Below, piece after piece: positions 1 to 4,920 of a DNA stretch of 7,537 nucleotides. The notes beneath the pieces are model-generated. The model was not told the origin of the DNA. It did no database searches and saw only the letters and a program-made list of their open reading frames with translations. The DNA is from Thermoplasmata archaeon (GTDB lineage: Archaea; Thermoplasmatota; Thermoplasmata; UBA10834): contig DUKU01000065.1 of the NCBI GenBank assembly GCA_013329135.1, positions 1-7,537 on the forward strand. The letters are read 5' to 3'. Position 1 is the stretch's first letter; every line of letters starts with the position of its first letter. The position numbers and the translations under genes are program-made.

Positions 1-215
1 GTGTTCGCGGCAACGATCTCGGCGCCGAACACTCCCGATTGGTGGAGGCGGTTGACCGTGTTGGAACCTCCTCCCCCGCACCCTACTATGGTTATGTTGA
101 CCTTGAGCTTCTCCACGATCTGTGCGAGCTCCAGGTCCTCCGGGGTGCCCAGCGTCTCCTTCGTGCTCTTCTCCATCGCATGCATCTCGAGAGCATCGTC
201 TATAAGTGACTTCAT
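1..215 (-). CDS. ftsZ: FtsZ paralogue, N-terminal part (cut by the left window edge)
   Basis: This is the N-terminus of a tubulin-like GTPase that would polymerise into the cytokinetic ring at mid-cell. Reading the minus strand from the ATG at 215-213 gives 71 codons and a partial one. A variable, charged N-terminal tail (residues 1-37) leads into the first beta strand (ITIVGCGG) and the nucleotide-binding T1 loop GCGGGGSN (about 45-52). Helix H1 (TVNRLHQSG) and the start of the next strand (GAEIVAANT) follow. The segment resembles haloarchaeal FtsZ1 (NITVVGCGGAGGNTVNRM, AANTD) more than FtsZ2, as I recall those sequences. The frame stays open upstream to a GTG at 260-258. I prefer the ATG because a TATA-like box at 266-274 predicts transcription starting near 243, downstream of that GTG. 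The Shine-Dalgarno match is weak. The gene is head to head with the complete ftsZ. The T4 and T7 loops lie outside the window, so catalytic competence cannot be judged. Confidence 0.93.
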   Translation of the reverse strand, partial: MKSLIDDALEMHAMEKSTKETLGTPEDLELAQIVEKLKVNITIVGCGGGGSNTVNRLHQSGVFGAEIVAAN

Positions 216-265
216 TTCGTCATCCCATCCTAAGATGTTTCTGAGTAAGTAAATAATCACTAGAC

Positions 266-274
266 TATTTAAAT
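266..274 (-). promoter_or_regulatory. TATA-like box for the left ftsZ
   Basis: The minus strand reads ATTTAAATA here, in an AT-rich patch (about 236-280) bordered by GC-rich DNA. A start about 25-27 nt downstream (near 243) would give a 5' leader of roughly 28 nt before the ATG at 215. The core is self-complementary, so it could also fire rightward, into the hairpin-rich stretch, with a start near 295-300. It is inferred from sequence alone. Confidence 0.55.
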
Positions 275-280
275 CAATCC

Positions 281-502
281 TCCCGCGCCAGTATGCGCGG
301 GATTGAGTGTCTAGGGCTCTGCGCGGGCGTGTCCAAGGGCGCATTCTCCGCCCGTACCGCAAGTTGGTGTCCGGTTGCTCCATCGCCCGTTTTGGACCGT
401 CGCCCCTTGTATCGTCCGAGGGCTAGCGCATGCGAAGCATGCGCGTGTCCCTTCGTCGAATCGAGCTTTGAGGCCGTTTTACTGGCTCGGGGCCAGCTCT
501 AA
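281..502. other. Hairpin-rich GC-rich spacer between two ftsZ genes; possible structured RNA
   Basis: About 220 nt of GC-rich sequence lies between two AT-rich promoter patches. Visible inverted repeats are: an 8-bp stem 281-288/295-302 with a 6-nt loop; CGGGCG 324-329 with CGCCCG 349-354, overlapping the alternative GGGCG 337-341/CGCCC 349-353; a perfect 8-bp stem 426-433/437-444 around a GAA loop; and CTGGC 482-486/GCCAG 492-496. The 8-mer GCGTGTCC occurs twice (327-334 and 443-450). The small open frame at 293-502 has an implausible composition rich in Ala, Cys, Ser and Arg, so I do not call a protein. I found neither the GGAAG/AGCAG core of SRP RNA, nor an RNase P signature, nor a tRNA T-arm. 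It may be a non-coding RNA gene on either strand, a long regulatory leader, or a binding region. Orientation is unknown. Confidence 0.4.
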
Positions 503-507
503 GAATG

Positions 508-515
508 TTTATATT
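508..515 (+). promoter_or_regulatory. TATA-like box for the complete ftsZ
   Basis: TTTATATT lies inside a 6-bp inverted repeat, CTCTAA (497-502) and TTAGAG (514-519). A start about 26 nt downstream (near 537) would leave a leader of about 20 nt. That leader contains GGGGTG at 546-551, a Shine-Dalgarno-like match 5 nt before the ATG at 557. The flanking inverted repeat could be a repressor site overlapping the TATA box, but this is inference. An AT-rich reading also exists on the opposite strand. Confidence 0.6.
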
Positions 516-556
516 AGAGTTTACTGATTACTTATACAGCCTTATGGGGTGCACGC

Positions 557-1753
557 ATGCCGAAATCGCTCGTCAAAGACGCACTGGGAAAAGATGTAGA
601 AGAACTGATTGGGAAGTCTCCTCAGCCCGCTCAAGCTCAGGTATCTCAACCTGCGCAAATGACCGCGGACGACGAAGAGATTGCGAAGATCGCGGAACAA
701 CTGGATGTCAGCATCAAGATCATCGGCTGCGGCGGCGCCGGCTCGAACACGATCAACAGGTGTGTCGCGGCGAGCATATCGGGCGCTCAGCTCTGCGCTA
801 TCAACACTGATGCGAAGCACCTGCTCGCCATACACGCGCCGAAGAAGATACTGATAGGTAAGAACATCACGCGCGGCTTGGGCGCCGGCGCGATACCACA
901 GGTCGGCGAGGCCGCCGCGAAGGAGAACGAGCGCGAGATCAAGGACTTCCTGAACGGCGCGAACATCGTGTTCGTCACGGCAGGCATGGGAGGGGGTACT
1001 GGGACGGGCTCGGCTCACTACACCGCCAGGCTCGCTAAGGAGCTGAAGGCGCTCACGATTGGGGTCGTCACACTGCCGTTCAAGGCCGAGGGCGAGGTCA
1101 GGATGGACAACGCGCTCGACGGCCTGGAGAGGCTCAGGAGGCTCTGCGACACGACCATCGTAATACCCAACGACAAGCTGCTGGAGCTCGTGCCGAAGCT
1201 GCCCGTCGACGCGGCGTTCAAGGTGGCGGACGAGATTCTCATGCAGACCATTAGAGGTCTCACCGAGATCATCACGAAGCCCGGCCTGGTCAACCTGGAC
1301 TACAGCGACATCATGACTGTCATGAACGAGGGCGGGGTCGCCTTCGTGGGCATGGGCGAGTCCGATGAATCCGATCCGGAGGACCGCATCCAGGGTGCCA
1401 TCGACGAGGCGCTGAACTCCCCCATGCTGGGCGAGATAGACCTTGGCGAGGCGAAGGGCGCCTTGATCAGGGTCGTTGGCGGCCCAGACATGACCGTGTC
1501 CGAGGCTCAGAAGGCTGCCGAGGTCGTAGGCGAGAGGATCAACAAGCACGCCAGGCTCATCTGGGGTTGCAGCGTCGACCCGTCGATCGAGGGCGAGGTC
1601 AAGGTTCTGCTCATCGTCACGGGCGCGAAGTCGTCCATGCTGATGAGCAAGAACCACGGCGGCGACGAGGCCCCCGCGCGCAGCGCCCCGAGAGGGCAGT
1701 CGCAGAGGTCCTACGGCTCTGGAGACGAGTCTGGCATAGACTTCATCAGATGA
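557..1753 (+). CDS. ftsZ: Cell division protein FtsZ (complete paralogue)
   Basis: This is a tubulin-family GTPase of the division ring. All core motifs are present over 398 residues: T1 GCGGAGSN (57-64), the INTD strand end (82-85), T4 GMGGGTGTGS (143-152), and T7 NLDYSD (247-252), whose Asp249 and Asp252 are the expected catalytic acids. The start is supported by GGGGTG 5 nt upstream. A charged N-terminal arm of about 50 residues precedes the GTPase fold, and a Gly/Ser/Arg-rich linker (about 366-391) leads to a C-terminal GIDFIR. The core (PFKAEGEVRMDNALDGLERL, VIPNDKL, ITKPGLVNLD) resembles archaeal FtsZ1, while the short GIDFI tail resembles the end of archaeal FtsZ2, so I do not assign a paralogue number. 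After T4, SAHYTARLAKE replaces the usual S/A-A-P-V-x-A run, losing a nearly invariant proline. It is divergent from the second ftsZ and convergent with the zinc-finger gene. Confidence 0.98.
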   Translation: MPKSLVKDALGKDVEELIGKSPQPAQAQVSQPAQMTADDEEIAKIAEQLDVSIKIIGCGGAGSNTINRCVAASISGAQLCAINTDAKHLLAIHAPKKILIGKNITRGLGAGAIPQVGEAAAKENEREIKDFLNGANIVFVTAGMGGGTGTGSAHYTARLAKELKALTIGVVTLPFKAEGEVRMDNALDGLERLRRLCDTTIVIPNDKLLELVPKLPVDAAFKVADEILMQTIRGLTEIITKPGLVNLDYSDIMTVMNEGGVAFVGMGESDESDPEDRIQGAIDEALNSPMLGEIDLGEAKGALIRVVGGPDMTVSEAQKAAEVVGERINKHARLIWGCSVDPSIEGEVKVLLIVTGAKSSMLMSKNHGGDEAPARSAPRGQSQRSYGSGDESGIDFIR

Positions 1754-1783
1754 GCCCGCCTGACACAAACCGTTCCAATGAGC

Positions 1784-1806
1784 GTGTGCCCGGAGGCCGG
1801 GCACAC
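1784..1806. terminator. Perfect 10-bp hairpin between convergent genes
   Basis: GTGTGCCCGG (1784-1793) and CCGGGCACAC (1797-1806) form a perfect stem with a 3-nt AGG loop. It lies in the 54-nt gap between the stop of ftsZ (1753) and the stop of the minus-strand zinc-finger gene (1808). On the plus strand a T-rich run (about 1815-1827) follows, which suits archaeal T-tract termination, although it lies inside the opposing gene. No comparable T run follows in the minus direction. It may act as a bidirectional terminator or mRNA 3'-end stabiliser. Confidence 0.6.
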
Positions 1807-1807
1807 C

Positions 1808-2833
1808 TCAAACCTTGATTTTCCTTTCGAGTTTCCCCTCCAGCCTCGGCTCGTCCGCGAACCTCGCGCCGCACTTGGGGCAGAACCTGTCATGGAGCTC
1901 GACCCCGGAGCCGCACAGGGAACACTCGGCGCCGCTCACCCTGTCCGAGAAGACGACCCCGCATAGGCACGCGAACGCGTCCTTGTCGATGCGCCTCCCG
2001 CATGCTGGGCACTCGGTGATGTTCTCCACGAGGGACTTGCCGCACACCGGACAGGTGCTGGATGATTCCGGGATCTCCTTCCTGCAGCCTGGACATATCA
2101 TGTTCCCCTCGCCGACCAGGAGCACCCCACACGCGCACGAGTTCTGCCCCTCGGAGACGACTCGTCCGCATTCGGGGCACTGGTAGAGGTCGAGCCTGAA
2201 GTCCGTGGAGAAGACCACGCCGCACCGGTTGCAGAACAGGTCCTCCTCCCCGAGTGTGTTCCCGCACTCGGGGCACTGGAGCCTCCGGTCGTACATCGTG
2301 CAGTCGCAGGTCTCCCCATCGATGAGCCTGCGGCCGCACACGCTGCAGAACACGGCCTCGTCCGGCGCGGACGAGACCTGCTCCTTGATGGACAGGTAGG
2401 TCCGCTCAGTGATCTCGCCCAGCAGGAACCTCTCCTCTAGGAGCAGCAGCTTGTCGTCCCTGGAGAGTGGCATGGGCTTGACCATGGGCATGTCTGAATC
2501 GACCACGTGGGGTTTCTGCCTTGAGAATCCGAGCTCCCCGCCGCACACGGGGCAGTTAACCACCCTCACCGCGCATGAGTTATGGTACTGTTTGCCGCAG
2601 CCGCATAGGACGCTCGGGAGGTCCTTCTTGATGACTCCGAGGCAGACATCGCACTTCGTCTGGCCCTTGATCCTGACTGCTTTGACCTGAGGGTGCGTGT
2701 GGACTCTCATCCTCCTCGACGCCGCGCGCCTTATCTGTCCCTTCGCGACCTTGATCAGTCTTGGGCCATCCTTCCGCCCCTTCCGGATTTGGACCATCGC
2801 GACGCAGATGATTGGAACGATGTTCAACGCCAC
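1808..2833 (-). CDS. Multi-zinc-finger protein with C4HC3 RING/PHD-like finger and six zinc ribbons
   Basis: The function is unknown. The predicted 341-residue protein, read from the GTG at 2833, contains in order: a short hydrophobic stretch (LNIVPIICVAMVQI, 3-16), a possible weak membrane anchor; a strongly basic linker (17-60); a C4HC3 finger with ligands C61, C64, C77, C79, H84, C87, C94, C97; a SHOCT-like helical hairpin (about 124-153, LLLLEERFLLGEITERTYLSIKEQ); then six zinc-ribbon knuckle pairs starting at C163, C187, C219, C247, C275 and C304. Three pairs end in CxC rather than CxxC. The start is uncertain. GGAG at 2840-2837 sits too close to the GTG but 9 nt from an in-frame TTG at 2827, which would give 339 residues. 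Such arrays usually mediate protein or nucleic-acid contacts. The finger resembles RING/PHD folds, but I cannot show ubiquitin-ligase activity. The gene is divergent from the DUF2148 gene and shares its promoter region. Confidence 0.9.
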   Translation of the reverse strand: MALNIVPIICVAMVQIRKGRKDGPRLIKVAKGQIRRAASRRMRVHTHPQVKAVRIKGQTKCDVCLGVIKKDLPSVLCGCGKQYHNSCAVRVVNCPVCGGELGFSRQKPHVVDSDMPMVKPMPLSRDDKLLLLEERFLLGEITERTYLSIKEQVSSAPDEAVFCSVCGRRLIDGETCDCTMYDRRLQCPECGNTLGEEDLFCNRCGVVFSTDFRLDLYQCPECGRVVSEGQNSCACGVLLVGEGNMICPGCRKEIPESSSTCPVCGKSLVENITECPACGRRIDKDAFACLCGVVFSDRVSGAECSLCGSGVELHDRFCPKCGARFADEPRLEGKLERKIKV

Positions 2834-2864
2834 TCACTCCAGGGAGGGCTGATTGTCTGCAACG

Positions 2865-2874
2865 CATATAAATT
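2865..2874. promoter_or_regulatory. Shared TATA-like element between divergent genes
   Basis: The 63-nt gap (2834-2896) holds one AT-rich element, CATATAAATT on the plus strand and TTTATATG on the minus strand. Rightward, a start 25-28 nt away falls on or just before the ATG at 2897. Leftward, it falls near 2842, giving a leader of about 10-15 nt for the zinc-finger gene. One element seems to serve both directions, so the two genes may compete for or share the promoter. This is inferred from spacing. Confidence 0.6.
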
Positions 2875-2896
2875 CCGGCCGGGTGATTCCCCTTAC

Positions 2897-3430
2897 ATGT
2901 CCATGAAGGAGACCGTCAGGTTCGTCGGCGATCTCATGGCGCTCTCGGCGAGGACCGCGCCGAAGGCCGTGGGACAGGACTTCATCGAGGTCCGATTGCT
3001 ATCTGAATCGGAGCGCGTCGCCCTCGGGAACGACATGCTGCAGGTGGCGAAGGAGCGCGGTATCCAGGGGTTCGAGCGCGACGGACAGAACGTGCTCGAC
3101 TCGGACGCGGTCGTGCTTGTGGGCCTGCTCCCGCACAAGGGCGCGGGGCTGGACTGTGGCGCATGTGGCTTCTCGAGTTGCGAGGAGTTCAACAGCAAAT
3201 CGAGGGATGGGGACTTCAAGGGGCCGAACTGCTTCCTGCGGGCGCTGGACCATGGCATCGCCCTTGGCTCTGCGGTCAAGACCGCATCGGACCACAACGT
3301 GGATAACAGGGTCATGTACAGGATAGGCGTGTCCGCGCTCCGCCTGGGGCTGTCGAAAGCGAACGTGGTCCACGGGATCCCGTTGTCCGCGACTGGCAAG
3401 AACATCTTCTTCGACAGGCAGAAGAAGTGA
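2897..3430 (+). CDS. DUF2148 protein with ferredoxin-like cysteine cluster
   Basis: The 177-residue protein matches the DUF2148 family, described as containing a ferredoxin domain and found in methanogens and anaerobic bacteria. No reaction is established. The key segment is LDCGACGFSSCEEF followed by GPNC: C87, C90, C95 and C112, suited to binding a 4Fe-4S cluster. An N-terminal helical region (AARTAPKAVG-like, about 14-26) and a conserved C-terminal block (DHGIALGSAVKTA, then PLSATGKNIFFDR) complete the family pattern. There is no signal peptide or membrane span, so it should be cytoplasmic. The frame is open upstream to about 2693, but that stretch overlaps the opposing gene. The ATG at 2897 is preferred for two reasons: it lies about 28 nt from the TATA element, and GGTGAT at 2882-2887 precedes it by 9 nt. 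A second ATG at 2903 is possible. Its stop lies 3 nt from the stop of the convergent phosphoesterase. Confidence 0.92.
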   Translation: MSMKETVRFVGDLMALSARTAPKAVGQDFIEVRLLSESERVALGNDMLQVAKERGIQGFERDGQNVLDSDAVVLVGLLPHKGAGLDCGACGFSSCEEFNSKSRDGDFKGPNCFLRALDHGIALGSAVKTASDHNVDNRVMYRIGVSALRLGLSKANVVHGIPLSATGKNIFFDRQKK

Positions 3431-3433
3431 GCT

Positions 3434-4195
3434 TCACTCTCGCCTCGGCTTGGAGAGCCTTGCGGGCCGGTCCAGGTACGTCCCGTCGAGGAGGTGGACC
3501 TTCATGCTCCGCATCTCGACGATGCCGTTGTTGAAGAATGGGCCGAGCATGGAGCCCTTGTCCGAGTTCACGGGCGTCCCCGTCAGCAGCGGGTTGAATG
3601 CAGGGACGATCACCAACTGTCCCGGGCATGAGTCATATCTGTCCTTGACTCGCTCCTCCGCGAGCCTCGCCCTCGCCCAGCACTTCTCAGTGCTCCTCGT
3701 ACCCAGCGAGTCGACCATCAGCACCGCCGGATGCACATGGGCCATCACGACCTGCTGAGCCTCCATGACCTGTTCGGAGGGCCAGACGTGTCCGTGGAAC
3801 AAGCCGACCTTTCCGATCCTCGTGCCCCGGCTGCTCAGCGCCTCGCATCCTTCAGGCAGGGCGGATGAGATCCCTCCGTCATGGTTCCCGGCGACGAGCA
3901 CGACCCTCCGGTACACTTTGAGCATCCTGCCCAGCAGCTCCCTGATCTCCTTGTCCTCCCGGTGGCCCACGCTGGGTATCCTGTGCTTGAGGTCGCCCAG
4001 TATCATGAGGTTATCGGCCCCCCTTCCCGCGAGCGCCTCCAGCGAGGTCATCATCTTGGGCATCTGGGAGGGGATGCTGAACCCGGACCTCCGCAGCTGC
4101 ACCTCGATGCCGACATGGAGGTCCGCGACGACGACCCAGCCTCCCTCACCCTTCATCCTGAGTGCGGGCACGTCCGGTACTGGTTCCAGGTCCAC
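3434..4195 (-). CDS. Archaeal SbcD/Mre11-related metallophosphoesterase (COG1407 type)
   Basis: This is a calcineurin-like phosphoesterase, predicted to use two metal ions to hydrolyse phosphodiesters or phosphomonoesters; the substrate is not known. The motif order over 253 residues is: DLH (25-27, in ADLHVGIE), GD (67-68), GNHD (103-106), HGH (134-136), and HVH (153-155, in MAHVHPAV), followed by a family-typical AFNPLLTG segment (199-206). DLHVGIE and FNPLL distinguish it from true Mre11/SbcD nucleases and match the archaeal SbcD-related family, whose bacterial cousins (PdeM) accompany DNA ligases. No ligase gene is visible here. The start is the GTG at 4195, because an in-frame stop lies at 4204-4202. 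A weak TATA-like TTCTTATC (about 4228-4221) would put the transcript start near that GTG. It lies 40 nt after the upstream phosphoesterase and may be co-transcribed with it. Confidence 0.92.
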   Translation of the reverse strand: MDLEPVPDVPALRMKGEGGWVVVADLHVGIEVQLRRSGFSIPSQMPKMMTSLEALAGRGADNLMILGDLKHRIPSVGHREDKEIRELLGRMLKVYRRVVLVAGNHDGGISSALPEGCEALSSRGTRIGKVGLFHGHVWPSEQVMEAQQVVMAHVHPAVLMVDSLGTRSTEKCWARARLAEERVKDRYDSCPGQLVIVPAFNPLLTGTPVNSDKGSMLGPFFNNGIVEMRSMKVHLLDGTYLDRPARLSKPRRE

Positions 4196-4235
4196 GAACG
4201 CTCATAGCGTCCGTCAAACGATAAGAATCCTTGCC

Positions 4236-4913
4236 CTACCGTCCGATGGATAGCCTCTCGGCCAGGATGCGGGGCAGGCCCTCGGACAAGATCGCGTCGG
4301 CCGCCTCCTTCACAGGATACTCGAACCTGACGATCTCGCAATCCATCTTCTCGGTGTCCACGATGGCGAAACTGCCTCTGGGGTCGCTGTCCCTGGGCTG
4401 CCCGACGGACCCGGGGTTGAGCACCAACCGCTCGTCGAAGCTCTTCACGTACGGGACGTGGGTATGCCCGAGGATCAGGATGTCGCATCCCGTTCCGGTC
4501 AGCAGTCCACGGTCGACCGCGTCCTCTTGGACGTACTCATCTGGGTCAGTTGGGGACCCGTGGAACACGGCGACCCGCCTATCATCCGCGACGAACCGTG
4601 CGGACGGCCCCAGGGCCGACAGGAACCTTCTCGCGTTCTGTTCCAGCCGGTCCGATGTCCAGATCGCCGCGGCCGCGGCGTATGGGTTCATCCTGGACAC
4701 ATCCTTCGAGATGGCCGCACGGTCATGGTTTCCCGCGACGAACCACGAGCACAGCCCCTCCACCTTGGAACAGCATTCGTTCGGGAACGCGCCGTACCCT
4801 ACGACGTCGCCAGCACATACCGCGATGTCCGGCGACCTCTCCGATATCCGCATCGACGCGGCCTCGAGTGCGTGGAGGTTCGAGTGGACGTCCGCGATGA
4901 CGGCCAGCCTCAT
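4236..4913 (-). CDS. YfcE/MJ0936-type metallophosphoesterase
   Basis: This cytoplasmic metal-dependent phosphoesterase has 225 residues, the typical compact size of the COG0639/COG0622 group. All metal-binding motifs are intact: DVH (8-10), GDVVGYG (35-41), GNHD (61-64), HGSP (118-121), GHTH (149-152) and NPGSVGQPRD (166-175). The GDVVGYGAFPNECC and MNPYAAAAAIWTSDRL segments match the branch related to diadenosine-tetraphosphatase and protein phosphatases, but the natural substrate is unknown. The ATG start at 4913 lies 7 nt after the nnr stop, and GGGTGA overlapping that stop gives a well-spaced ribosome site, so translation is probably coupled to nnr. It belongs to a different family branch from the next gene (3434-4195) and does not look like a recent tandem duplicate. 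Confidence 0.94.
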   Translation of the reverse strand: MRLAVIADVHSNLHALEAASMRISERSPDIAVCAGDVVGYGAFPNECCSKVEGLCSWFVAGNHDRAAISKDVSRMNPYAAAAAIWTSDRLEQNARRFLSALGPSARFVADDRRVAVFHGSPTDPDEYVQEDAVDRGLLTGTGCDILILGHTHVPYVKSFDERLVLNPGSVGQPRDSDPRGSFAIVDTEKMDCEIVRFEYPVKEAADAILSEGLPRILAERLSIGR

Positions 4914-4920
4914 GGGTCGC

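Noticed and set aside
1..252. Plus-strand open frame at the left edge
   Set aside because: The minus strand encodes the FtsZ N-terminus with a T1 loop here. The plus-strand peptide is Ser/Pro-rich and shows no recognisable motif.
293..502. 69-codon plus-strand frame in the ftsZ spacer
   Set aside because: It has an Ala/Cys/Ser/Arg-rich translation, no ribosome site, and overlaps several hairpins. Non-coding content is more likely.
281..502. SRP (7S) RNA, RNase P RNA or tRNA in the ftsZ spacer
   Set aside because: I looked on both strands for the SRP GGAAG/AGCAG core, RNase P conserved segments and a tRNA T-arm. The nearest match, TCGAATC near 457-463, lacks a pairing T stem.
542..1804. Long minus-strand open frame (420 codons) antisense to ftsZ
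   Set aside because: It is the antisense shadow of a GC-rich gene. Its translation is low-complexity and rich in Arg, Leu and Val with no family motif, and the plus strand encodes an unmistakable FtsZ.
2693..2896. N-terminal extension of the DUF2148 protein
   Set aside because: The frame is open, but it overlaps the N-terminal coding region of the opposing zinc-finger gene and crosses the TATA-like element. The family-like sequence begins at 2897.
3426..3438. Small palindrome AGTGA/TCACT spanning the DUF2148 and phosphoesterase stop codons
   Set aside because: A 5-bp stem largely made by the two overlapping stop contexts is too weak to call a terminator.
3434..4913. Recent tandem duplication of a phosphoesterase
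   Set aside because: The two proteins share only the generic metal motifs. Their lengths (253 and 225) and flanking family signatures differ, so they are distinct families placed side by side.
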